DNA from: Nemertoderma westbladi | Taxonomy: Eukaryota > Xenacoelomorpha > Nemertodermatida > Nemertodermatidae | Assembly: GCA_032718475.1 (NCBI GenBank) | Contig: JAUCBJ010001986.1 | Span: 1-43,245 of the forward strand | DNA: 43,245 bases | Direction: 5' to 3' | In this document: in pieces, positions 1 through 9,179 of the stretch | How positions within the stretch are numbered: the stretch's first letter is position 1 | Layout: the number at the start of each line of letters is the position of its first letter | Position numbers and translations under genes: made by a program | Notes under the pieces: model-generated | The model's input: the letters and a program-made list of their open reading frames with translations, nothing else | Databases searched by the model: none | What the model was told of the DNA's origin: nothing

Positions 1-1798
1 CAGATCCTACCATTGGTTTTAGCGGACCAGATGTTTGAAATACATCGGAATATTCCTCCATGAGTTTCTGTTTTTGTGTCTCCAGCTCTTGGAAATAATT
101 TATGTCGCAATCGGTCACTGAATCTCCACGTTCTTTTATACAATTTATTTGACTATCAGTAGCCATGTGTAGTGGTCTGGGGAATTCTGGATGAACCAGT
201 CCTAAACCAATGCAGGCAGATAGTGATAAATATATACCCCACCGTTTAATATCTGGACATAAATAGACCCACTCGCTGTAAGATTTGTTTCCCACAGTCA
301 TAGTTAAATAAATGAGTCCCTCGCATTCGATACTACTACCATTCACCCCTATTAAAGGAACGTCCGGTTGGCCAAATTCCGTAGTTAGCGGTAGGTCCCA
401 CTCGGTTTTCATGTGTGACGACGCCGCCGTTATTTCCGCTCCCGTGTTTGCGACACAGGATGTATTCCCCAGGTAAACTCCCTCATGGTGGAAGTCGATT
501 GGAATTAAAGGAATTTTGCATTTATTCACATGGCCATTGATGGTGGAAATAGAAATTGTCCCGCTAAGTTTTGGGGATTTCAGTTTCTCAGCGAGGCAAT
601 ATGCTTTATAGTGTCCGGATTTACCACAATTAAGGCAAACTACATCCATTGCTTTGCAGGGTTTATCTGTTGTATGCGGATATGTTCCCCCACATTTTAC
701 GCAATGGCCGGTCTCACGCCCCTCTCTCAACGCCTCACGCATTTTTTCTCGGGATGGTGATTTAAAATTCCTAGGGTGATGACCTCCCATTGGAGATTTA
801 TCTTTGTCCCGTTTGTATCGGGATTTGGGGGGTTTTTTCTGTTGCCCCCGCGTTTGTTCCTGAGAAAATTGTATACCTGCGACACGGTTTTGAAGTCGTT
901 GAGTTTCTTTGGCTGCGGTTTCTCTAGCCCTACAAAAATCAATAGTTTCGTCCAGATTTAGGGCCGGTATCTTTCCGAATATATCGCGGCGTGTCTCATC
1001 GTCGCGGATACTGCAGACGATAAGGGTTGTTCTCCAGTCATCTGCAGTCATTGTATTCATCTCGGAATCGTCGATCGCCTCATACAATTTGGAGAGGTGT
1101 TCATTAAAAGTTTCTCGATCCGACTGTCTTAATCGCAAGAGTTTATATCGGTCTACGGCTATGTTCCTCTGTGATCGGAGGTGGACGTTTATGGTGTCCA
1201 GAATCTCATTTACCGGCATTTCTGTGTTTGGTTGAATGCCCATAACGTAATGGAGGTCCGACAGGAATGCGCCGCTACAGTATGTGTGGAATACAGCCAC
1301 TTCTTCCTCCCGAGTTTTTTCTCGAAGTTTAGTGACTGTGGAATAGTTGTCCCACGCCGCCCGCCAATGTTTAAATTGCTTAATGGATAGTCCCCGATCC
1401 AATTTTTCGGGTGTGCGGACCTGTAGTTTAACCGCGGATACGTCGTGGCGGTCTGGTTGTTGACCGCCAACGGCCCCTCGTTGTTGTGCGAGTAATTGGA
1501 GAAATTGATCCTCCCGATGTTGCTCCGCCTCGCGACGTTGTCTCTCGTCATCACGCCGCTGTGATTCCATATTGGCGAAAACCTGCGCGAAATCGATAGG
1601 TTGTCCAGATGTCGTTTTGACATCTTCCTCTCCCTCAGCCCACCGGATGAGCTTTTTTCGAATCCGCTCAGTTGGATCTTTAGGGTTAACGGGTATATCT
1701 GTATTGGCCAGATGATACATGAGTTCTGCCCGGTCCAACTGTTTTATATCGTCGACCGAGAGTTCGAGTGTCTCGTCCAGACTACCGCTGTAAGCCAT
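1..1798 (-). CDS. Ty3/gypsy-type retrotransposon Gag-Pol, 5' part (runs off the left edge)
   Basis: One uninterrupted minus-strand frame starts at the ATG at 1798-1796 and stays open for 599 codons to base 1, so the rest of Pol lies outside the window. Seen in order: a Gag region with a Q/R/E-rich segment at about residues 85-120; two zinc knuckles, C366-x2-C369-x5-H375-x5-C381 and C388-x2-C391-x4-H396-x4-C401; a retropepsin-like segment at about 410-540; and the start of the reverse transcriptase at about 580-599 (EEYSDVF...GPLKPM). Gag binds and packages element RNA, and protease and RT process it and copy it. The double-knuckle spacing resembles Mag/SURL-like gypsy Gags (recalled, not searched). 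The protease motif reads NTGAE at residues 451-455, where the family has D-T/S-G, so the catalytic aspartate is replaced. Gag and Pol are in one frame with no frameshift site. Start choice: first ATG downstream of the PBS. No frame-disrupting lesion is visible inside the window. Confidence 0.88.
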   Translation of the reverse strand, partial: MAYSGSLDETLELSVDDIKQLDRAELMYHLANTDIPVNPKDPTERIRKKLIRWAEGEEDVKTTSGQPIDFAQVFANMESQRRDDERQRREAEQHREDQFLQLLAQQRGAVGGQQPDRHDVSAVKLQVRTPEKLDRGLSIKQFKHWRAAWDNYSTVTKLREKTREEEVAVFHTYCSGAFLSDLHYVMGIQPNTEMPVNEILDTINVHLRSQRNIAVDRYKLLRLRQSDRETFNEHLSKLYEAIDDSEMNTMTADDWRTTLIVCSIRDDETRRDIFGKIPALNLDETIDFCRARETAAKETQRLQNRVAGIQFSQEQTRGQQKKPPKSRYKRDKDKSPMGGHHPRNFKSPSREKMREALREGRETGHCVKCGGTYPHTTDKPCKAMDVVCLNCGKSGHYKAYCLAEKLKSPKLSGTISISTINGHVNKCKIPLIPIDFHHEGVYLGNTSCVANTGAEITAASSHMKTEWDLPLTTEFGQPDVPLIGVNGSSIECEGLIYLTMTVGNKSYSEWVYLCPDIKRWGIYLSLSACIGLGLVHPEFPRPLHMATDSQINCIKERGDSVTDCDINYFQELETQKQKLMEEYSDVFQTSGPLKPMVGS

Positions 1799-1897
1799 GA
1801 TATCGATAAACTCGGTGGAAGTTTTGAACTTCAGCTCATAACGGCACGGTCGGTTTACGTAGGTTCAACTGGTATTACAGGACTAGGGTAAATCACC

Positions 1898-1915
1898 AGC
1901 CGTATCACTGCGCCA
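1898..1915 (-). other. Putative tRNA primer-binding site of the gypsy element
   Basis: Read on the minus strand, the sequence begins TGGCGCAGTGATACGGCT immediately after the predicted LTR end (CA). The first 11 bases could pair with the 3' end of a tRNA ending ...TCACTGCGCCA. A G discriminator and this acceptor stem would fit a serine-type tRNA, but only the first 11 or so bases match such a model. It lies about 100 bases upstream of the Gag ATG, the expected place. Confidence 0.5.
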
Positions 1916-2230
1916 TGGTATAACTGTATAACCTCATGTCTGGCCGAACTCCCGAGGGGATAATATTAATCCATGTAAACAATCACATATTGAATATAAT
2001 ACATTTATATTATAAGTATGTAATACGTATATATAGATCTGTAGATGCTGACAAGGTGTCAGCATGTAGTGCGCTCCTGCACTACTGTACACTGTGGGCT
2101 GTAGTCTGTACTAGGCCGATGTCTAGGCATACAATAAGTATATATGAAATATAGGCCATGTAACAGGGCACTAGAGTATAGTAATAACACTGACAAATAA
2201 CACCACCACCATACAACAATATACAATATT
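1916..2230 (-). mobile_element. Putative 5' LTR of the gypsy element (outer end uncertain)
   Basis: The inner end is placed at 1916, where the minus strand reads ...CA next to the TGG of the PBS. The block is AT-rich, with TATA-like stretches (for example around 1995-2030 and 2130-2145) that could be the promoter. The partner LTR is outside the window, so the outer boundary cannot be fixed. It is somewhere between about 2150 and 2250, just before a minisatellite begins. Confidence 0.4.
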
Positions 2231-2240
2231 GATGGGTCTA

Positions 2241-2860
2241 TTCCAATTGGTAATGTTATCGTTTATTGTTTTGGTTAGAAAATCCCGCCTCTGTAACCTG
2301 CCCCTTTCACTCAATTAGTTAAATGATCGTTTATTGTTTTGGTTAGAAAAACCCGCCTCTGTAACCTGCTCCTTTCCCTGAATTGGTAAATTGACCGTTT
2401 ATTGTTTTGGTTAGAAAGGCCCGCCTCTGTAACCTGCCCTTTCCCTCAATTAGTTAAATGATCGTTTATTGTTTTGGTTAGAAAATCCCGCCTCTGTAAC
2501 CTGCTCCTTTCCCTCAATTAGTTAAGTGATCGTTTATTGTTTTGGTTAGAAAATTCCGCCTCTGTAACCTGTCCCTTCCCCTCAATTAGTTAAATGATCG
2601 TTTATTGTTTTGGTTAGAAAATCCCGCCTCTGTAACCTGCTCCTTTCCCTCAATAAGTTAAGTGATCGTTTATTGTTTTGGTTAGAAAATCCCGCCTCTA
2701 TAACCTGCTCCTTTACCTCAATTAGTTAAGTGATCGTTTATTGTTTTGGTTAGAAAATCCCGTCTCTGTAACCTGCTCCTTTCCCTGATTTTGTAAAGTG
2801 ACTGTTTATTGTTTTGGTTAGAAAACTCGGCCTTAACCTGCTCCTTTCCATCAATTGGTA
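2241..2860 (+). repeat. 68-bp minisatellite, about 9 units
   Basis: Units begin with GTTTATTGTTTTGGTTAGAA at 2261, 2329, 2397, 2464, 2532, 2600, 2668, 2736 and 2804, a period of 68 (once 67). Each continues through a conserved CCCGCCTCTGTAACCTGC block and a CCTTTCCCTCAATTAGTTAA-like tail. The edges are partial (2241-2260 and 2805-2860). Unit-to-unit divergence is modest, mostly single substitutions. It has no coding content. Confidence 0.93.
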
Positions 2861-3620
2861 ATTGTTTTTGGCTATAAAATGAGTGTTTTGCTATGTCATG
2901 TGGTAATCGATTATCGACAACAACCACAAACTATTAAATATAGAGTCTTTTTACCACAGGCGCATATGGAAATCTATCTCATAGTCTATAAATCATGGAA
3001 TCATGGAATGTTTTGGCACAGGCATAGTGAAGTCAACTGTCTGACAGTCCAGAAATCAGCAGTCTGACAGTTTGAAGAAATACATACATAAAAAGTCATT
3101 AAAAGGACAATAAAAGTCATTAAAAGGACAACAAAAGTCATTATGCATAATTCGTAAAAAAAAAGAAAAAAAAGTCAAATAAAAGGACAAAAAAATCACT
3201 GCCAATTATTAATGCAATAGGAGAATTCAAAGTTGGCCATCGCGAAAATTGAGAATTATCATGACTTGCTCCAAATGGTAGGTTCTGTCCATGTGCCTGT
3301 GGCACTAGTTCCCTTGATCCAAAAATTAAAATTTTGGAATCTAACTAAGTTTGGACCCATTTGATGACATTTGATGCATGCAGGAAGTTATTTCTTGAGT
3401 CATTGATCTTTCATTAATGTGTAATATTGCTATACTGTAAATTTCATTATGGTGCATCGCAATGGCTCAAAATTTCAACCCTCTTCGGATCCGTGAAGAT
3501 ATAGACAAAATTTAAAGAAATTTTTTTTTCCTTATTTTTTTACCATTTGGCAACTTTTGTGCACCGGTAGAATAATGAAATCGAAAAAAGTAAAAACGCA
3601 CCGCCCTACTGTATATCTCA
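2861..3620. other. Non-coding, AT-rich, with a short 21-bp tandem repeat
   Basis: No convincing reading frame is present. About 3.5 copies of a 21-bp unit (AAAAGTCATTAAAAGGACAA plus one base) run from 3091 to about 3190, the last copies separated by an A-rich stretch. The phrase CAGTCTGACAG at 3058 recurs at 5016, suggesting an old dispersed repeat. Confidence 0.6.
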
Positions 3621-3813
3621 CTGTACGCAGTACAGCAAGCGAAACAGTACACTTACCTAACAGCCTAAGTGAACACTGTATGTATGCCTTACTGTACGTA
3701 GTACAGCAAAACAAAATAAAACGTGTTTTACTGTTACGAAGTAACAGTAAATAAAACAGTACACTAGTGAACATTACACACTAGTGAACACTCTTTACTG
3801 TTGCAGGCAACAG
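3621..3813. repeat. Cluster of four short palindromes
   Basis: Four near-perfect hairpins of 15-17 bases lie within 200 bp: CTGTACGCAGTACAG (3621-3635), CTGTACGTAGTACAG (3692-3706), CTGTTACGAAGTAACAG (3731-3747) and CTGTTGCAGGCAACAG (3798-3813). Three of them are separated by copies of GTGAACA or GTGTTTTACTG phrases. The stems differ while the CTGT...ACAG shape is kept, as if each is a variant of one repeat unit. Function unknown. Confidence 0.7.
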
Positions 3814-5813
3814 CAAATATCACGTGTTTTACTGTTAAACAGGGGCGATCAGGAGCGCGCTATTACTACTGCACTGCTGCTAAACACAAAACTGCTTCTC
3901 ACCGCTGGATGGCGCTAACCTGCCGTCCGCTAATAAATTTTACTAATTTTATACGGCTCCTGCAAATCGCTTGTTCCTTTCTCTACCGATCACTCGATAG
4001 AGAGCTAACTGTTCGAATCTATGAGCCACGCGGGAATAACCAAAACAATAAACCCGAGACGGCTCCCTAAGCTACTTAAAACGAGTGTTAGAGGCTTACA
4101 CTCAGAGTGTTCAATTTATCGCCTAATCTTACTTGTTAAAGACACACAAATAAACGCATCCTTATTGGGGTTCCCTAACGGAATATATGAATGTGAGAAT
4201 GTTTAAATAACTCAAAGTGTGACAGAATGTCCTATCGGGACTGGTACTGTGGGTCTAAACTTGTCTTCGGCTGGCTTTAGGCCAGCAATTTACTACTGCG
4301 TACTGTATACTGCTAGCTTATTGTCCGCTATTTTCAAATAACTGCCCAGCGTGAATAGTTTACAGTACTCCAAATAATTACTTTAACTACTCTCCGCTAT
4401 GCTGCGTACAAATTCTTAATTTTAATAATTAATTACAGTCACAAATATGAAACAGCGTACTAATTACTAAGTGTTCCAGAATGCGCAATTCTAATTTATT
4501 ACACACCGGGTCACACTAGTAACAGCCTAAATACCGTATTATTTTGACCTAATCAGTAATTATTTATCGTAAACTAAGAAATAGAAATAAATCAAGGGAA
4601 AAGGGCGCCTATCTAAGCATTCATAAATTAAGAATCAGGCACACTTTAGCAATACACAAATCAGCGTAACAATCAATAGCCAATACATAACAGTTAGCAG
4701 CTTGCAGTGTAAAACACGAAGACCTCTCCCGGGTGCATATAGGCTTCCTAACTAAACCAATTCCTGCCCCCTAATACTACAAAATAGATACAAAATCTGG
4801 ATCGTCAGCCCCCTAATTACTGTCCCGGCTACTGGCCTTCAATCTACACTGCCCTGCTTCCTGACCGCAACGGTGACCCCCCGCCAGCGTTGCTCCGCTT
4901 TTGAATCCTCTGCACTCCCTTCGTTGCTAACCCCCCGGTGCGCCCACCGCACCTACCAGTACCTTAGCCCTCCATTAGAATGAATAGCTACCGTAGCGGC
5001 GCATGCAATCACAAACAGTCTGACAGTCTAAAGAAAATCCTGTGGGATTATCGCATCTTAAATCACATAGAACCATTAATCAAAAGGGTAGAAATCATAG
5101 TTCGAATTGTAATTTGCAGTAACCATCAAGATTGATTAAGAAACACAGCAAAGAATAGAGCAGAAATTACAAATTTGCTAATTATTGCAAGAAACAAATA
5201 TAAGAAAGTTTACTGACAGAAAACTGAGAGATTGAGATTAAGGATAATTAGATTGAGATTACTGAGATAATCAAATTACTGAGATGCACATACCGGAAAT
5301 ACAGCCAATTTATAGGTGATTCATGAAGGATGATGCAATAATCCTCTGATTGGTTCCCCAATCCGCGCTACCATTAGACCAACCTGGAAGCAGCTAGGCC
5401 AATAAGGAAGCCGGATTGTGAACCTATTCCCCTTCAGAATCACAAATTACCACCATATATGGTAATATTGGCGTTACTTAATTTAGCGGTACTAATAGCA
5501 CAGTGCATACCATCTAATTTAGCGCAAATATAATGGAAATTAAAGCAAATATACAGTTAGTCCTATTGATGCCAATAACAGCAAGCTTACATCAAGGGTT
5601 TTATAGGAAACTTGCTACTGTAGAACTATTTATTTATATTTCATTACAAAATTACGTAGGTAGGGCTACATACTGTACAAAAATGGATAAGATTCACAAA
5701 TATGGATATTTTATTTTCCTTATCTAAATATGGTTGCGCGTCATTATGGCTTATCTAAATAATTATACTGTATAACGGGCTAATAATGGTACACAGCGCC
5801 ATATATCGTAACA
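3814..5813. other. Non-coding stretch with one inverted unit of the 68-bp minisatellite
   Basis: No coding sequence is recognised. At 4030-4053 the minus strand reads GTTTATTGTTTTGGTTA followed by TCCCGC, the core of the 68-bp unit found at 2261-2860, but inverted and with a 4-base deletion. The rest is AT-rich single-copy-looking sequence with a few pyrimidine-rich tracts (4840-4980). Confidence 0.6.
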
Positions 5814-5923
5814 CCTTGGGTACTAGTGAACTGAAAGTGAAGTACCAGTGCAGCGATAACTTGGGTACTAGCGAACTGAAAGTGAAGTACCAGTGCAGTG
5901 ATACCTTTTTTTTTTTTTTTTTT
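5814..5923 (+). repeat. 45-bp minisatellite, block 1 (2 units), ending in poly(T)
   Basis: Two units of the CCTTGGGTACTAGTGAACTG-type repeat (starts at 5814 and about 5859) are followed by the first few bases of a third unit that runs into an 18-base poly(T) tract at 5906-5923. Same orientation as the two larger blocks downstream. Confidence 0.85.
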
Positions 5924-6136
5924 GGTGCTTGGGTGAGATGATAGTATAATAACATAGTTGATACAATGGATTTCAAATTGCACTATTATACCCTATCACC
6001 AAATCTGATTTATACAATGAGGTACAGTGATACGGATGTAAGGGGGAAATTCAAAACAGTTGGTTGTTTATGTTGTAGGCCTACTGCAGTACTGGTCAGC
6101 TATTGTAGGCCTGTACGACTGCGCTGTACTACCAGG

Positions 6137-6384
6137 CTACGGCTCAGTGTCGGCGTTGTCCAACCGAATGGAGGCATCAGACACTGGACAATGAACCGGC
6201 CGTTTAGAGGCTGACCTACAACCTCGAAGGCAGAGCAGGGAGGAACGAAGCAACGCGAAGTTTAACTTGCGCCGGATCCACGTGACGCATTCCGAGTACC
6301 TGACCTCGCGTTTGTCCGCGAGCTTCTGTCCCAGGCGCTTAACAAACTGGCGCGTGGTCGGCGCCATCCTGCCAAAGGCCGATG
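6137..6384 (-). pseudogene. C-terminal remnant of a retroelement with restriction-like endonuclease tail, copy 1
   Basis: On the minus strand the frame reads SAFGRMAP, then KRLGQKLADKREVRYSECVT, then W-I-R-R-K-L-N-F-A-L-L-R-S, CLRGCRS and a short tail ending at a stop at 6137. The same protein, in the opposite orientation, is recognisable at 7105-7923 (SAFGGMAP, KREMRYA, VRQKLNFALLRS). From memory, this C-terminal block belongs to a widespread invertebrate retroelement protein in which a CCHC finger is followed by a PD-(D/E)XK-like domain. Everything N-terminal to SAFGRMAP is missing, and the reading frame runs straight into the 45-bp minisatellite at 6385. Confidence 0.65.
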
Positions 6385-7087
6385 CCTTGGGTACTAGTGA
6401 ACGGAAAGTGAAGTACCTGCACAGAGATACCTTGGGTACTAGTGAACGGAAAGTGAAGTACCGGCACAGCAAATAACTTGGGTACTAGTGAAATGAAAGT
6501 TAAGTACCGGCACAGTGATACCTTGGGTACTAGTGAACGGAAAGCGAAGTACCGGCACAGGGATACCTTGGGACCTAGTGAACGGAAAGTGAAGTACCGG
6601 CACAGCAAATACCTTGCGTACTAGTGAACTGAAAGTGAAGTACCGGCACAGCAATACCTTGGGTACTAGTGAACTGAAAGTGAAGTACCGGCACAGCAAA
6701 TACCTTGGGTACTACTGAACTGAAAGTGAAGTACTGGTGCAGCAATACCTTGGGTACTAGTGAATGGAAAGTGAAGTACCAGCACAGGGATACCTTGGGT
6801 ACTAGTGATTGGAAAGTGAAGTACCAGCACAGGGATACCTTGGGTACTAGTGAAGTGAAAGTGAAGTACCGGTGCAGCGATACCTTGGGTACTAATGAAC
6901 TGAAAGTGAAGTACCAGTGCAGTGATACCTTTGGCACTAGTGAACGGAAAGTGAAGTACCAGCACAGCGATACCTTGGGTTCTAGTGAACGGAAAGTGAA
7001 GTACCAGCACAGCGATACCTTGGGTACTAGTGAACTAAAAGTGAAGTACCAGCACAGCAATACCTTGGGTACTAGTGAACTGAAAGA
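6385..7087 (+). repeat. 45-bp minisatellite, block 2 (about 15.5 units)
   Basis: Units start with CCTTGGGTACTAGTGAA and continue GAAAGTGAAGTACC plus a variable A/GGCACAG or A/GGTGCAG tail. The period is 45, with occasional 46-47. Because 45 is divisible by 3 and the consensus lacks stops, the block is open on both strands (15-residue repeats such as DTLGTSELKVKYQHS on + and LCWYFTFRSLVPKVS on -). I treat these frames as a by-product of the repeat. The block lies between the two oppositely oriented endonuclease remnants. Confidence 0.93.
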
Positions 7088-7104
7088 TAGACACACCAGA
7101 TACA

Positions 7105-7923
7105 ATGGCGCAGGTCCGGGAGAAACAAAAGGATGTGGTGGGCAGGTTGAAGGTAGAGGCGCTGCTCCAGTCGATGGAAAAGAGAGAGGAAGTGGTGGGA
7201 ATGTCATCTCCTCCCTAGCGGCGGCTCCACGGACTGACCACCGAAAAGGGCGCTTCTATCTGGCTCAACACCAAGCCATTCATCCTCCAGGACACCCTCC
7301 TGGACAAGGGTGAATTCAGGGATGCCCTGTGCCTCCGTTATGGGTGGATGCCAAAGTCTCTACCGTCTCGTTGTGTCTTTGGGGAGCGATTTTGTCCTAC
7401 CCACGTTCTGTCATGCCCCACTGGAGGATTTAATTCCATCAGACACAACGAGATCCGGAGCTTTGTCGCTGATGCTCTGACGGAGGTGTCACATAATGTG
7501 GCTGTGGAGCCAGTCCTCCAACCGCTAACGGGCGAACAGTTTGAACATCGCAGCACTTCAACGGACCAGCTGGCGAGATTGGAAGTCTCAGTGAGCGGCT
7601 TCTGGGGCAATCGGTTCCAGAAGACGTTCCTGGACGTCTCAGTCTTCAATCCACTGGCAGAAACTAATGCTGCCATGTCCCTACCGTCAGCCCACCTTTA
7701 CCATGAAGCCCGGAAGAACCTAAAGTATCAGGAACGAGTGAGGGAGGTGGAACACGCCACCTTCACGCCTCTGATATTCTCCGCGTTTGGTGGTATGGCG
7801 CCTTCGGCCATACATCTGGTGAAGCGGTTGGCGCACCACCTGGCGAAGAAGCGAGAAATGCGGTATGCGAGTGCATCACATGGGTTCGGCAAAAGTTGAA
7901 CTTCGCGTTGTTGCGGTCAGCCC
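7105..7923 (+). pseudogene. Retroelement C-terminal CCHC plus restriction-like endonuclease domain, copy 2
   Basis: The frame from the ATG at 7105 meets a TAG at about 7215, then continues as TEKGASIWLN, KGEFRDALCLRYGW, CVFGERF...H..LSC, PTGGF, IRHNEIRSF, VEPVLQPLTGE, ARLEVSVSGFWG, FLDVSVFNP and RVREVEHATFTPLIFS to a frameshift near 7877, after which VRQKLNFALLRSA appears in another frame. The finger normally reads C-x-C-G...H-x4-C; here the second Cys is Phe (CVFG). ARLEV...FLDVSV could be the metal-binding PD-(D/E)XK-like core. This arrangement resembles R2/R4-type LINE tails, where the domain nicks the target DNA. I recall the family but did not search it. A stop, a frameshift, a lost Cys and a truncated C-terminus make it non-functional. 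The 45-bp minisatellite flanks it on both sides. Confidence 0.68.
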
Positions 7924-7932
7924 AGGTAGATA

Positions 7933-8218
7933 CCTTGGGTACTAGTGAATGGAAAGTGAACTACCGGTGCAGCGATACCTTGGGTACTAGTGAACGGAAA
8001 GTGAAGTACCGGCGCAGCGATACCTTGGGTACTAGTGAACAGAAAGTGAAGAACCGGCACTGCGATACCTTGGGTACTAGTGAACTGAAAGTGAAGTACT
8101 GGCGCAGTGATATCTTGGGTACTAATTAACTGAAAGTGAAGTACTGGCAGAGCGATACCTTGGGTACTAGTGAATGGAAAGTGAAGTACCCCAGCACAGC
8201 GATACCTTGGGTACGAAA
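7933..8218 (+). repeat. 45-bp minisatellite, block 3 (7 units)
   Basis: Unit starts (CCTTGGGTAC or variants) fall at 7933, 7978, 8023, 8068, 8113, 8158 and about 8205, a strict 45-46-bp period. The last unit decays into GTACGAAAATTGATTGG. The block begins only about ten bases after the last recognisable codons (LLRSA) of the endonuclease remnant. Confidence 0.92.
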
Positions 8219-8585
8219 ATTGATTGGAAAGTGATTGGAAAGTGAAGTACAAGTGCAGAGGTAAGTCAAACATGCCTGCCGCATATCTGGCTTTGTGGTC
8301 ACAACCACAACTCTAATCTAATCAATTATGTTTTTAGATATAGACATCCAAAATACATAACTTTAATCCAATCGTCTGCTTATTTATTTAAGAACCAAGT
8401 ATTTTTTGTAGAAAATAGACAAGCAACCTGCAGTTTCTAATAATATAAAATATATGAATGGTGGGAATTACATAGAAATAACTCATAAAATATAAGAGTT
8501 TGAATTTTCCACATATTGGGTGTGAGTGTGTGTAGTTGTTTCACTACATCGAATTGAAATAGGAAGTTGGAGTTCCGGAAACCAT
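8219..8585. other. Non-coding, AT-rich spacer
   Basis: No reading frame or repeat is recognised. A minus-strand AATAAATAAG at 8382-8392 could serve as a poly(A) signal for the coding segment that ends at 8586, but this is a guess from position. Confidence 0.4.
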
Positions 8586-8808
8586 TTACAACATCATTTC
8601 TTTGACAAATTTGCAGACTAAGTCTGATTTGAGTATCTGTTCTGAATTATCTTTCATCATCTGAGAAATGAAGAATCCTTGTCTTCCGATATCATCGATT
8701 GTCCACTTTCTTTGTTTTTCCTTAATCGTCGCCTTGTCCTCTGGTGTCCACATCCTGATATTTTGCACTTCTTGTTCAATTCTCAATGCCAATGCATCAT
8801 ACAGAGTC
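8586..8808 (-). CDS. Unrecognised coding segment, possibly a terminal exon
   Basis: Minus-strand frame of about 74 codons ending at a stop at 8586: TLYDALALRIEQEVQNIRMW, then a charged stretch (TPEDKATIKEKQRKWTIDDI) and a C-terminus rich in K and M (FVKEMML). It is bounded on its 5' side by a CCACAG preceded by a pyrimidine-rich run, which would be a plausible 3' splice site at 8809. It could be the last exon of the gene whose larger segment is at 9180-10115, but no connecting transcript evidence exists and the domain is not known to me. It is low in charge bias and not obviously transposon-derived. Confidence 0.35.
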
Positions 8809-9179
8809 TGTGGCGGAGCAAGGGGACCAAGAAAGGGGCAGTCGCACCCTTTCGGTAGTCAAGGGGGTCGCAAAATCATGACATGGATTACATTTTAATA
8901 AGCTATTTTTAAATTAGTTAAATAGTTAAATTAAATTAATAAGTTAAATAATTCATAACCTCGAAAGAAGATAACAAATTGAGGCAAACAACATAAGATA
9001 ATCTGCTCAGTTAAGTAGACCTACTTTAGCGAATAAACAAAGACGCGAGAAATGTTAATAAAGTTCTTCACTAATACATAAACAAATGATTCATTTAGAA
9101 AATAGGAGTTTCATCTGTAACACTAGCAATATCAAAACCTTGCTCTGCAACTGGACACATAGTAGAAGGATTAATTGAA
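8809..9179. other. Non-coding spacer or possible intron
   Basis: AT-rich, with many TTAAATTAGTTAA-like stretches around 8905-8950. No frame is supported. If the flanking segments are exons of one minus-strand gene, this would be their intron, but no strong 5' splice site is visible near 9180-9290. Confidence 0.35.

Noticed and set aside
1210-1623. 137-codon minus frame inside Gag
   Set aside because: It is a shadow of the Gag-Pol frame, which alone shows zinc knuckles and protease motifs.
4005-4040. tRNA-derived SINE (GTTCGAATC resembles a B box)
   Set aside because: No A box at the right distance, no cloverleaf and no tail.
6339-7313. Open frames on both strands of the 45-bp minisatellite as proteins
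   Set aside because: 45 is divisible by 3 and the unit lacks stops, so openness is expected. The frames run into unrelated flanks on each side.
7348-7899. ATG at 7348 as a true protein start
   Set aside because: Conserved residues (KGEFRDALCLRYGW) lie upstream in the same frame, so this is an internal methionine of a broken gene.
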